Assembly (NCBI GenBank): GCA_016179045.1
Contig: JACOSL010000004.1
Span: forward strand, 1 to 64,000
Origin: Fimbriimonas ginsengisoli
GTDB taxonomy: Bacteria; Armatimonadota; Fimbriimonadia; Fimbriimonadales; Fimbriimonadaceae
Length of the DNA: 64,000 nucleotides
Direction: 5' to 3'
The first letter of the stretch is position 1. Each line of letters begins with the position of its first letter. Shown piece by piece: positions 43,944-52,017 of this stretch. The notes beneath the pieces are model-generated. The model saw only the letters and a program-made list of their open reading frames with translations, was not told the DNA's origin and did not search any database. The position numbers were made by a program, and so were the translations under genes.

Positions 43944-44282
43944 CTACAATTCCATCTCCTTGAGCATAGCCAGTGCCTCCTCCAGGTGGCCCTGGAAGTA
44001 GCGGCGGGCCACGTCGAGCAATTCGATCAAGAGCGGATCGCGTAGAGCGTAGAACACCTGGTGTCCATCCTTGCGGTTGGTGACGAGCCGCTTGGCGCGA
44101 AGAACCGCCAGGTGCTGCGAAAGATTCGCGGGCTCAATGCCGATGCGCTCGATTAACACGCTCACCGGCTTCTCCCCATCGCCGAGGCATTCGAGGATGA
44201 AGATGCGGGTGGGATGGCCGAGGGCGAGGAAAACATCCGCCTTGAACCGACGAAGGGCGTCCGACTGCGCACCTTGGGGCAT
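43944..44282 (-). CDS. ArsR-family repressor heading the Ehr-type operon
   Basis: 112 aa from ATG 44282. Winged-helix DNA-binding domain: FLALGHPTRIFILECLGDGE, IEPANLSQHLAVLRAKRLV, GHQVFYALRDPLLIELLDVA. The metal-binding box of ArsR (ELCVCDL) is EKPVSVLIERIG, and only one Cys remains, so metal sensing at that site is unlikely. The downstream hyf-like gene starts right at its stop. A palindrome in its own promoter suggests autoregulation. The longer frame to 44465 starts inside repeat B and is rejected. Confidence 0.87.
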   Translation of the reverse strand: MPQGAQSDALRRFKADVFLALGHPTRIFILECLGDGEKPVSVLIERIGIEPANLSQHLAVLRAKRLVTNRKDGHQVFYALRDPLLIELLDVARRYFQGHLEEALAMLKEMEL

Positions 44283-44290
44283 TGCGGCCT

Positions 44291-44321
44291 TATTATATTG
44301 CGAAATCACGCAATTCCGCAA
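44291..44321 (-). promoter_or_regulatory. Promoter and operator of the ArsR/Ehr operon
   Basis: On the minus strand: -35-like TTGCGG (44321-44316), perfect inverted repeat ATTGCG-TGATTT-CGCAAT (44314-44297), and consensus TATAAT (44297-44292). The palindrome fills the spacer between the boxes, where a bound repressor would block polymerase. The first codon is nine bases past TATAAT. Confidence 0.75.
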
Positions 44322-44368
44322 CCCACAGAAAGCCGTGGGAGAGATCCCTGCGCGTGGCCCCCTCCGGC

Positions 44369-44429
44369 ACTCTTCCCCTGTCGTGGAGGGGGAGTCGGCC
44401 GAAGGCTTGCCGAGGCCGGAAGGGGGTGC
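44369..44429 (+). repeat. Dispersed intergenic repeat B, copy 2
   Basis: Matches 24299-24360 in the same orientation (CTCTTCCC ... GGCTTGCCGAG ... GGGGGTGC). Two copies 20 kb apart and related fragments at about 26160 suggest a family in this genome. Confidence 0.7.
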
Positions 44430-44602
44430 CACGAGTTGAACGCCAAAGCGTGCGGAAGCCTCCAACCGTTACCCTTGCGATTTGGTCTGGGCTCTCGCGC
44501 CCCCGCACCGCAGGGGAGGGAATTGGGCGGCGAGCGACGACGTGGCACGAGGAGAGCAGGAAAGGCCCCCGCACTCCCCGCCTATGTAAACTGGGCTCGC
44601 CC

Positions 44603-45586
44603 ATGCGCCCCCGCCCTTTCCGCTCAGCCAGCCTCTTTGTCCTTGCCGCGCTCGTTTTCGCCCCATCGGCACATGCGCAGCGCTGGCGATTCATCGTGAC
44701 GGGCGATTCGCGCTCCGAGCGGCTGCACTCAACGCGGAAGGGGGACAAGAACGGGGTCAACGTGACGATCCTCAAGGAGCTGGCCCTCGCCACGTTGCGC
44801 GAACGCCCGGCGTTCCTGCTCTTTTCCGGCGATCTCGCGTTCGGGGCAAGCTCCGACGCCGGGGTCGAATCGCAGCTACGGACGTGGGTGTCTGCAATGC
44901 AGCCGGTCTACGATGCGCGTATCCCGGTCTACGCGATCCGGGGCAACCACGACATTGGGGGCAGGCATCCAGCCGCGGTTTGGCGGAGGGTGTTCCAAGG
45001 CAGGTACGCGATGCCGATGAACGGACCGTTGGGCGAAGAGGGCATGACCTACTCGGTCGCCTACCAGAACGCGCTCATCGTGGGGCTGGACCAGTATCGA
45101 ACGGACACCGTCAGGGTGAACCAGACTTGGCTCGACGAAGTGCTGTTGGCGAACCGCAAGCAACACGTGTTCTTCATGGCCCACGAGATGGCCTTCCGTG
45201 CCGGGCTGCATAAGGACAACATGGACGAAGACCCGGCCGCTCGCGACCGGTTTTGGAACAGCATCCACGAGGCGGGCGGGCGCACTTTCTTCTGCGGGCA
45301 CGACCACCTCTACGATCACACCGCGATCGGCGCCGCCAGCTGGGGGGCGTCGGAGGCGATCCACCAGTTCACCGTCGGCACGGCCGGGGCGCCCTACTAC
45401 CAGGGCAACAACCACAACGGCGTCAACGGCGACTGGCAACTCACGCCGATCAAACATATCCAAAATCGGTTCGGGTATGCGGTGGTCGACGTGGACGGCC
45501 CGCGAGTGACGATCACGTTCAAGGCCCGCAAGGCGCCGGGGGTGTACGTGATCGCGGACTTTTGGAGCTACGCCGCGCGGCGGTAA
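44603..45586 (+). CDS. Exported metallophosphoesterase
   Basis: 327 aa from ATG 44603. Signal peptide (FVLAALVFAPSAHAQ), then the calcineurin-like phosphoesterase motifs: VTGDSRSE (Asp/His-type metal site, with Ser-Arg in place of xH), LLFSGDLAFG, IRGNHDIGG, MAHEMAF and FFCGHDHLYDHTA. A secreted phosphohydrolase acting on a phosphate ester or nucleotide; substrate unknown. It is convergent with the cyclase gene, 37 bases apart. Confidence 0.87.
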   Translation: MRPRPFRSASLFVLAALVFAPSAHAQRWRFIVTGDSRSERLHSTRKGDKNGVNVTILKELALATLRERPAFLLFSGDLAFGASSDAGVESQLRTWVSAMQPVYDARIPVYAIRGNHDIGGRHPAAVWRRVFQGRYAMPMNGPLGEEGMTYSVAYQNALIVGLDQYRTDTVRVNQTWLDEVLLANRKQHVFFMAHEMAFRAGLHKDNMDEDPAARDRFWNSIHEAGGRTFFCGHDHLYDHTAIGAASWGASEAIHQFTVGTAGAPYYQGNNHNGVNGDWQLTPIKHIQNRFGYAVVDVDGPRVTITFKARKAPGVYVIADFWSYAARR

Positions 45587-45623
45587 CCGCGGGCCGCGCA
45601 ATACTGAGCCCCACCCTCGCTGC

Positions 45624-47546
45624 CTAGAATCCAATCTTACGCGCAAGCTCCTGGAACCGCGGCTCGCCGCGCAGGCTGTCGAACCGAGGCTCCACGTTCA
45701 CCCAGGCTAGCCACGCTGACCGCTCCTCGCGAGCCCGTTCCAGCCAATCGACCGCCTGATCCTTCTCCCCCAGGCCGACGTAGATCAGCCCGATCCAATA
45801 AGACGGCACGTACTGCTCCTTGGCTCGCTCGCGAAGTTGTTCCAAGAGGCCGAGCGCCTCGTCCCGTTGGCCAGCCGAGGCAAGCACGTGCCCAAGCACT
45901 GCGAGCGAGATGGTGCTTCCTCCCGAGAGCGCGACCGCCTCGCGAAGCTCGGCGATCGCCTCCGCGAACATCCCCTTTTGCAGGTAGGGTCGCCCAAACC
46001 AGAGCCGAGCCTGGAGAAAGTTGGGGTCGAGTTCCAGCGTGTGGCGGTAGGCGGCGATTGCCTCGTCATAGCGGCGCGAAAGATAGAGCACGTGCCCGAC
46101 GCCGGAATTGAGCACTAGGGATAGCGGGTCGAGCGACTGGGCGATCCGGATCTGCTCGAGAGCTTCGTCGAACCGGCCCGTCGCCTTGAGCAGGTCGGCA
46201 TAGAAATGGTGCCCAGGCGCGTAGTTCGAATTGAGGTCGATCGCGCGACGAAGCTCCGTCTCGCTGCCCACCCAATCCCAGTCGAACTGAAACCGCACCA
46301 GGCCAAGCGAGGCGTGTGCCTCGGCCAAGGCGGGATCGATGGCGAGGGCGCGCTCGGCCGCCGCCTTGGCCCTCGGAAACGCCTCGCGCGGAGGCACGAA
46401 CTCGAGCAGCGACAGGAACACGTAAGCGTCGGCCACCCCCGCATGGGCTGCCGCGAATTGGGGATCGAGGGCGAGCGCCTCCTCATAGCACTCGATCGCC
46501 TTTTGAAGACCTTCCAGGGTGCGCCGCCCGGCCAGATAGCGTGCGCGAAGAAACAGTTGGTACGCCACCAGATTTGCGGTCGGTTTTCGCCGCAGGCGCT
46601 CCTCCTCCTCGGGTGCGATCCTGGCCTTGAGCGCCTGCGCGATCTGCTCGGCCACGTCGCTCTGGACGGCGAAGATATCGTCGAGCGAACGGTCATATGT
46701 CTGGGCCCAAAGGTGCTCGTCGGCGGCGGCGTCTATGAGCTGGGCTGAAATTCTGATTTGGTTGCCCGCCCGGCGCACCGACCCTTCGAGAACGGTGCTT
46801 GCGCCAAGTTCGTGACCGATCGTCCGCAGGTTCTTCGTTGTGCCCTTGTATTGCATCACCGAGGTTCGCGAAATCACCTTGAGCTCGCTGATGCGCGAGA
46901 GTTGGGTGAGAATGTCCTCGGTCAGGCCATCGCTGAAGTATTCGTTCTCGGGGTCCGGGCTCAGGTTCGCAAATGGCAGCACCGCGACCGAGCGGCGTGC
47001 GTCGGCCCTTGGCCCAGGGACGTGAGGCTTGCCAGTGGTGCTCAAACGGAAGACCTCGATCGACGCTTCGATGTTCTTCAACGGTGGACGCCCTAGGCTT
47101 TCGAATTCCGCTTCGACCTTGCCACGCACCTGGCGATACGCATCCTCGCTAAGGCAAATCCCGCCAGAATCGGCGAGCTTTTCGATACGGGCGGCGACGT
47201 TCACGCCGTCGCCAAGAACGTCGTCCCCGTGGGCAATGATGTCCCCGACATGGATACCGATACGGATCGCGATGGGCGGCGCCGTGGCCAGGTTTCGAGC
47301 CGCGAGGTCGCCTTGGATTCGCTGGGCGCACCGCACCGCTTCCACCGCGCTCGCGAACTCGACCAGGAAGCCGTCCGCCATCGACTTGATCTCTCTGCCC
47401 GAATGTTGCTCGAAAAGGGGTCGAAGGATTGCCCGATGCTCCTCCAGCAGGCGGAGCGCAAGCGCCTCGTCGCGCTCGGCGAGCGCGCTGAATCCGACCA
47501 TGTCGGTGAACATGATTGCGGCTAGGCGGCGGCTTCCGACGGACAT
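45624..47546 (-). CDS. Class III adenylate/guanylate cyclase with TolB-like and TPR domains
   Basis: 640 aa from ATG 47546 (the longer frame upstream is a shadow). About 5-175: cyclase catalytic domain with both metal Asp (IMFTDMVGFS, KSMADGFLVEF) and the Asn/Arg pair (GVNVAARIEKLA), so likely active. About 195-320: TolB-N-like domain (SVAVLPFANLSPDPENEYFS). About 330-640: TPR repeats (YEEALALDPQFAAAHAGVAD). Many bacteria have this three-part protein, but its signals are mostly unknown. Divergent from the DinB-like gene. Confidence 0.9.
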   Translation of the reverse strand: MSVGSRRLAAIMFTDMVGFSALAERDEALALRLLEEHRAILRPLFEQHSGREIKSMADGFLVEFASAVEAVRCAQRIQGDLAARNLATAPPIAIRIGIHVGDIIAHGDDVLGDGVNVAARIEKLADSGGICLSEDAYRQVRGKVEAEFESLGRPPLKNIEASIEVFRLSTTGKPHVPGPRADARRSVAVLPFANLSPDPENEYFSDGLTEDILTQLSRISELKVISRTSVMQYKGTTKNLRTIGHELGASTVLEGSVRRAGNQIRISAQLIDAAADEHLWAQTYDRSLDDIFAVQSDVAEQIAQALKARIAPEEEERLRRKPTANLVAYQLFLRARYLAGRRTLEGLQKAIECYEEALALDPQFAAAHAGVADAYVFLSLLEFVPPREAFPRAKAAAERALAIDPALAEAHASLGLVRFQFDWDWVGSETELRRAIDLNSNYAPGHHFYADLLKATGRFDEALEQIRIAQSLDPLSLVLNSGVGHVLYLSRRYDEAIAAYRHTLELDPNFLQARLWFGRPYLQKGMFAEAIAELREAVALSGGSTISLAVLGHVLASAGQRDEALGLLEQLRERAKEQYVPSYWIGLIYVGLGEKDQAVDWLERAREERSAWLAWVNVEPRFDSLRGEPRFQELARKIGF

Positions 47547-47660
47547 GTCGTTTGGCGCGGTCCTATGCGGCGTGCGCCGAACCGAGTGTATCCCGCTTGC
47601 TGAGAGCAATGAGTCGCTTGCGACCCGGGACCATACTTCGCCTCTAGGTATGGTGGCGGC

Positions 47661-48125
47661 ATGGATGCCGACTTCTGTGCCTACGCAACCAAGCAGTTCA
47701 CCGATTCGATCGACCGATACATCAAGGATGTCGAAGCCCTTTCCGCCGAGGAGATGGGCCGCTCGTGGGGAAAGGGCTCCCGGTCGGCTTTCGACTTCAG
47801 CTACGAGGTCGGATGGCTGAACCGCCGGATCGCGACTCGCTTTCGAGGGGAGGACCCGGGTCCGATTCCCACCAAATTTGGAGAGGAGTGGCTGGAAGCC
47901 CCCGAAGAGCTCCGCACCAAGGAGGCGCTTGCGCAGTATCTGCGAACCACCGCCGACGAGTTGATCGCCGTGATCCCAGAGGGCCTCGACAAGGTGATCA
48001 AGGTCGCGGAGAACAAGACGCCCGCCTACCAGATGCTGCTCTTTGCCTCGCTTCACACGAGCTACCATGACGCTCAGCTGAATTACATCCAGTCGATGTC
48101 GGGCGACATGACGGTTCACTGGTGA
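47661..48125 (+). CDS. DinB-superfamily four-helix protein
   Basis: 154 aa, all helical. The C-terminal HTSYHDAQ fits the HxxxHxxQ pattern of DinB/YfiT-type metal-binding four-helix bundles, and the first helix begins FCAYATKQFTDSIDRYI. These proteins include thiol transferases and stress-induced members; substrate unknown. Divergent from the cyclase across 114 bases. Confidence 0.75.
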   Translation: MDADFCAYATKQFTDSIDRYIKDVEALSAEEMGRSWGKGSRSAFDFSYEVGWLNRRIATRFRGEDPGPIPTKFGEEWLEAPEELRTKEALAQYLRTTADELIAVIPEGLDKVIKVAENKTPAYQMLLFASLHTSYHDAQLNYIQSMSGDMTVHW

Positions 48126-48204
48126 TGCCGAGTCCCGGGACCTTAACGCCCCCGTAATCTTGCTAGGTATACTGACTCCATTGCCTCGAATGGCACATAG
48201 ATTG

Positions 48205-48223
48205 GGTTCGAGTGAATCGAACC
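48205..48223 (+). promoter_or_regulatory. Inverted repeat before gene 48265-48711
   Basis: GGTTCGA-GTGAA-TCGAACC is a perfect 7-bp palindrome, followed by TAAGAT (48229-48234) as a possible -10 box and AAAGGAG (48251-48257) as ribosome site. A candidate operator; no regulator is identified. Confidence 0.5.
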
Positions 48224-48264
48224 TTTGATAAGATAGAGGGAAGAAGACACAAAGGAGAGGGAGT

Positions 48265-48711
48265 ATGCCCGTGCGCACTGTCCGCCAACCGACGCTGGCG
48301 GCGCCGAAGCCTCCCGAAGGCGAATTGGAGAGGTTCGTCTTCGATGAGATTCAGGCCGCCCGCACCCAAAATCGCCCCGTCTCGCGGCAAATGCTGAGCC
48401 AGATGCTCGCAGAAACCAAGGGTCTGCCACCCAAGACCTGCTATGCGGTCGTGGAATCTTATTGCGAGGCCGAAGCGCCAACTACGCCCGAGTTTCTCGG
48501 GTCGGAGTTCATGGTGCCCTATATGAAGATATCCGCCCTCGTGCTTGCCGCTTTCGGCCTCATAGCCCTTGGCATGAGCACGGTCCGCATCGCCTGGGGC
48601 GAAAACGTGTGGTGGTGGGGCGAGGCCCTCGCGGTCGTGTTGCTGCTTACTTCCGCATCGGGCTGGATTCGGAGCCTGATTCGGGAGCGCTTCGGATCCG
48701 ACCGGTCTTAG
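48265..48711 (+). CDS. Small membrane protein, unknown function
   Basis: 148 aa, strong AAAGGAG 7 bases before ATG. A soluble helical N-terminal part (about 20-75, LERFVFDEIQAARTQNRPVS) is followed by two membrane segments (about 90-108 and 115-135). No known family. It converges with the next gene (3-base gap). Confidence 0.6.
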   Translation: MPVRTVRQPTLAAPKPPEGELERFVFDEIQAARTQNRPVSRQMLSQMLAETKGLPPKTCYAVVESYCEAEAPTTPEFLGSEFMVPYMKISALVLAAFGLIALGMSTVRIAWGENVWWWGEALAVVLLLTSASGWIRSLIRERFGSDRS

Positions 48712-48714
48712 GCT

Positions 48715-49224
48715 TCAGCCCGCGGCCTTCGAGCGTAGGAACTCGCGTAGTTCGGCCAGGCTCAGGATGAGCACGTTCGGCTGTGCCATGCGCACGAACG
48801 CGTCGAAACTGACGTCTCCCACTTCGCCCGTCTCGCGAAACTCGTCGTAGAGCGTGCGTAGAACCTGAAGCTGGGTTGGCGGGTCCTCGTAGGCATCGAC
48901 CCAGATGCCCGGCGCTTCCTCGCCGCTGCTATAGGCCACCGTCGCCACGTGCATCTCGCGACCAAGGCCGTCGCCGGCGACGGAGGCGTCTAGGGACCAT
49001 GTACCCGAGTGGGCCCGCATGCCGGCCTTCTCCAGTGCCGCCTTTGCCTCCGCCAGAGTCGTGGAGGTCCATGCGCAGACGATGCGCGTATCCGACTTGT
49101 GAGCGGCTGTAGCGCGAGTGCCCTTGGGCAATGCCTCCAGATACGCTTCGGTTTCGCCAAGCACACGCTTGGCCGTCTCCGCGAACTGTTCGAAGGGCAC
49201 GTGCAGGGTCATGTTGATGGCCAC
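48715..49224 (-). CDS. Hypothetical protein
   Basis: 169 aa, soluble, alpha/beta. Landmarks: VPFEQFAETAKRVLGETEAY near the start, HVATVAYSSGEEAPGIWVDA in the middle and LILSLAELREFLRSKAAG at the end. No motif recognised, no signal peptide. Lone gene between two on the opposite strand. Confidence 0.6.
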   Translation of the reverse strand: MAINMTLHVPFEQFAETAKRVLGETEAYLEALPKGTRATAAHKSDTRIVCAWTSTTLAEAKAALEKAGMRAHSGTWSLDASVAGDGLGREMHVATVAYSSGEEAPGIWVDAYEDPPTQLQVLRTLYDEFRETGEVGDVSFDAFVRMAQPNVLILSLAELREFLRSKAAG

Positions 49225-49316
49225 GCCTGCCCGCCGACCGAACTCCGGTGCGCCGGCGGTTCGTCATCTGAGGCAGTTACGCTACAATCCTAGCACGCAT
49301 CACAGGAGGCTGAGCG

Positions 49317-51344
49317 GTGCCCGAAACCATCCAGGTTCTGCTGGACGAAACTCGATCCTTTCCCCCTTCGGCGGAGTTCGTCGAGCAGGCCAACCTCTCC
49401 GATCCCGGGATTTACGATCACGCCAACGGCGACCCGGTCGCGTTTTGGGAGGGCTGGGCGGGCGCGCTCGATTGGGTCGAGCGTTGGCACACCGCGCTCG
49501 AATGGAATCCGCCTAACGCCAAGTGGTTTCTCGGCGGCAAGCTGAACGCTTGCCATAACTGCGTCGACCGCCACCTAGGTGGACCGAGATCGGCAAAGCG
49601 CGCGATCGTGTGGGAGGGCGAGCCGGGCGACACGCGAGAAATCACCTACCACGAACTGCGCGACGAGGTCTGCCGAGTGGCCAACTCGCTCAAGGAACTA
49701 GGGGTGGGCAAGGGAGATCGCGTGTGCCTCTACATGCCAATGGTGCCCGAGCTGGCGATTACGATGTTGGCGTGCGCTCGCATCGGCGCACCTCACTCGG
49801 TCGTGTTTGGGGGCTTCAGCGCCGAATCGCTTTGGGAACGCATCAACGATCTTCAGGCCAAGCTGCTCGTGACCGCCGACGGCGGCTGGCGGCGCGGCCA
49901 TATCGTGCCTCTCAAGCACATCGCCGATCAGGCTTTGGCGATGGGCTGCCCGAGCATCGAGAAAGTGCTCGTCATGAATCGGGCGGGCGTACCTGGCACC
50001 CTGACGAACGGCGTGCCTACCCCGGACTACGCGACCGGGGTCTGGAATGAACAGATCGACGTGCGGTGGTCCGACCTCGTGCCGCGGCAGCCCAAGGAGT
50101 GCCCGTGCGAGCCGATGGACAGCGAAGATCTCCTGTTCGTTCTGTACACGAGCGGTTCGACCGGCAAGCCGAAGGGCATCGTGCACACCACCGGTGGCTA
50201 TCTCACCCAGGTGCTGGCGACCACCAAATGGGTATTCGACTTGAAGGAGCAGGACGTGTTCTGGTGTACCGCCGACATCGGCTGGGTGACCGGTCACAGC
50301 TACGTTGTGTACGGCCCGATGGCGAATGCGTCGACCGTGGTGATGTACGAGGGCACGCCCGATACACCGGACAAGGATCGCTTTTGGCGAGTGATCGAGA
50401 GGCACAAGGTGAGCGTGCTTTATACGGCGCCTACCGCGATCCGCACGTTCATGAAGTGGGGCGCGGAATATCCAGATCGGTGCGATCTATCCTCACTTCG
50501 CCTGCTCGGAACCGTGGGCGAGCCGATCAACCCAGAGGCTTGGATTTGGTATCACGAGACGATCGGCAAGCGGCAATGCCCGGTGGTCGATACATGGTGG
50601 CAGACGGAAACGGGCGCGATTCTCATCACCCCGATGCCCGGCATCGTCGCGACAAAGCCCGGCTCGGCGACCCGGCCTTTCCCGGGCATCGGGGCGGCGA
50701 TCATGGACGACGGCGGCCATGACGTAAGCGCGGACCATATAGGTAGAGTTCGCGCGGGGTTGCGCCCTGCGCCGGTGGGTGGCTTTCTGGTCCTAACGAG
50801 GCCCTGGCCCGCGATGACTCGCGGCATCTACGGCGATCCGCAACGGTTTTTCGATACCTATTGGGCACGCTTTCCAGGGCGTTACTTCACCGGCGACGGG
50901 GCGAAGCTCGACGAGGACGGCTACTTCTGGCTGCTCGGGCGGGTGGACGACGTTATGCTCGTGGCCGGGCACAACATCAGCACGATGGAAGTGGAATCGG
51001 CGCTCGTCGACCACCCGGCGGTGGCGGAAGCGGCGGTGATCGGAAGAGCCCACGAGATCAAGGGCCAGGCGATCGCAGCATTCGTGATCATCCGCTCCTC
51101 CCATGTGGCGAGCGAGGCCCTGACCGAGGAGCTGAAGAGTCATGTGGCGGCGAAAATCGGCCCGATCGCCCGTCCCGACGACGTGATCGTGGCGGCCGAG
51201 CTTCCCAAGACGCGCAGCGGCAAGATTATGAGGAGGCTGCTGCGGGACGTGGCCGAAGGCCGCGCTCTTGGCGACACCACCACCCTTGCCGACCCGGCGG
51301 TGGTCGCCGCGCTGAAGGACAAGTACGAGGACAAGGAGAGTTAA
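49317..51344 (+). CDS. acsA: Acetyl-CoA synthetase
   Basis: 675 aa, GTG start. AMP-forming acyl-adenylate enzyme making acetyl-CoA from acetate, ATP and CoA. Motifs: YTSGSTGKPKGIVHTTGGYL (A3), DTWWQTETGA (A5), YFTGDGAKLDEDGYFWLLGR (A7/A8) and catalytic Lys in PKTRSGKIMRRLLRDV. Compared with typical Acs, a short insert sits before GGFLVLTRPWPAM. Its TAA overlaps the stop of the convergent toxin gene (TTAA). Confidence 0.93.
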   Translation: MPETIQVLLDETRSFPPSAEFVEQANLSDPGIYDHANGDPVAFWEGWAGALDWVERWHTALEWNPPNAKWFLGGKLNACHNCVDRHLGGPRSAKRAIVWEGEPGDTREITYHELRDEVCRVANSLKELGVGKGDRVCLYMPMVPELAITMLACARIGAPHSVVFGGFSAESLWERINDLQAKLLVTADGGWRRGHIVPLKHIADQALAMGCPSIEKVLVMNRAGVPGTLTNGVPTPDYATGVWNEQIDVRWSDLVPRQPKECPCEPMDSEDLLFVLYTSGSTGKPKGIVHTTGGYLTQVLATTKWVFDLKEQDVFWCTADIGWVTGHSYVVYGPMANASTVVMYEGTPDTPDKDRFWRVIERHKVSVLYTAPTAIRTFMKWGAEYPDRCDLSSLRLLGTVGEPINPEAWIWYHETIGKRQCPVVDTWWQTETGAILITPMPGIVATKPGSATRPFPGIGAAIMDDGGHDVSADHIGRVRAGLRPAPVGGFLVLTRPWPAMTRGIYGDPQRFFDTYWARFPGRYFTGDGAKLDEDGYFWLLGRVDDVMLVAGHNISTMEVESALVDHPAVAEAAVIGRAHEIKGQAIAAFVIIRSSHVASEALTEELKSHVAAKIGPIARPDDVIVAAELPKTRSGKIMRRLLRDVAEGRALGDTTTLADPAVVAALKDKYEDKES

Positions 51345-51661
51345 GTCAATCTTTGAGCCCGTGCGGCGCAAGGATGTGGGGTGATCGCCACTACGGTGAT
51401 CTCCGATTTGTCAGGGCCGTAGTGCCAGAACACCCGGCAGGCAGGCGTCTTGCTTTCGACGTAGCTTTGCCAGATCGGCTCACCATGTACGGTGTCCAAT
51501 GAGCGAAATCGCATCGAGCGCAAGCTCGGATGTCTCGGATCCTGACCTAGCTTGTAGAGGCAGAGGCCCACCTTCCGGTAGCGGATCGGATCGGACTTAG
51601 CAAGGGCCTCCCAGACCTTAGTCGCCGACGGCAGAAGAGCGACCTTGAAGGCATCATTCAT
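51341..51661 (-). CDS. RelE/HigB-like toxin of a type II toxin-antitoxin pair
   Basis: 106 aa from ATG 51661. Pattern of RelE/ParE-fold toxins: ALLPSATKVWEALAKSDPIR, RSLRFRSLD-like middle (SLRSMRFRSLDTV), and final strands ACRVFWHYGPDKSEITVVAI. Such proteins cleave ribosome-bound mRNA. Its start overlaps the antitoxin stop by 8 bases (ATGAATGA), so antitoxin is made first, as is usual. Confidence 0.7.
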   Translation of the reverse strand: MNDAFKVALLPSATKVWEALAKSDPIRYRKVGLCLYKLGQDPRHPSLRSMRFRSLDTVHGEPIWQSYVESKTPACRVFWHYGPDKSEITVVAITPHPCAARAQRLT

Positions 51662-51917
51662 CGGGGTCGACATCGGCAAACTCGGAGAACGAGCCAATCA
51701 ACCTGCCCTTGCCTGCCTTCGACTCCTGGATGCCATCGAGCACGAGACGCAAGGCCACGGGGTTCTCCCACAGCCAGGCCTCATCCTCGGGCACGGTGAC
51801 GGTCCGGACGGGCTCGATCAGAAGCCCGCTCTTGGTTTCTCGGACGACGAACTCCCGGCCGGCAAACTCCGGCCCGAGCGCGATGCGACCCTTCGCGTCC
51901 GCCTTGCTCTTTCTCAT
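51654..51917 (-). CDS. AbrB/MazE-like antitoxin
   Basis: 87 aa from ATG 51917. N-terminal SpoVT/AbrB-like swapped-hairpin (KADAKGRIALGPEFAGREFV) for DNA binding, then a helical tail likely to bind the toxin (ENPVALRLVLDGIQESKAGK). Coupled to the toxin gene. It probably represses its own promoter. The pairing of an AbrB-type antitoxin with a RelE-fold toxin is not the commonest one. Confidence 0.7.
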   Translation of the reverse strand: MRKSKADAKGRIALGPEFAGREFVVRETKSGLLIEPVRTVTVPEDEAWLWENPVALRLVLDGIQESKAGKGRLIGSFSEFADVDPDE

Positions 51918-52017
51918 GACTACTTTGGTGGGCTGGTGGGACGAACCCACACGCCCACTCTCATTATAGACGTCGGTTCTTGTCCACCGCATCTCGGCGT
52001 ACGAAAGCTCGCGAAAA

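Larger units (their letters stand above)
44283..44602. other. Non-coding gap with operator and repeat B copy 2
   Basis: Between the divergent ArsR and metallophosphoesterase genes. It holds the operator, repeat B copy 2 (44369-44429) and a CCCCCGCACCGCAGGG segment (about 44503) also found near 26258. Frames extended through it are shadows. Confidence 0.75.

Noticed and set aside
44283-44465. Extension of the ArsR frame to 44465
   Set aside because: It runs through the promoter, operator and repeat B copy 2; ArsR homology begins at 44282.
47547-48278. N-terminal extension of the cyclase frame
   Set aside because: It crosses the DinB-like gene on the opposite strand and reads as arbitrary sequence; the cyclase fold starts at 47546.
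50730-50790. Short insert in acetyl-CoA synthetase as a possible intein or damage
   Set aside because: It is only some ten residues, in frame, in a surface region; normal variation is likelier.
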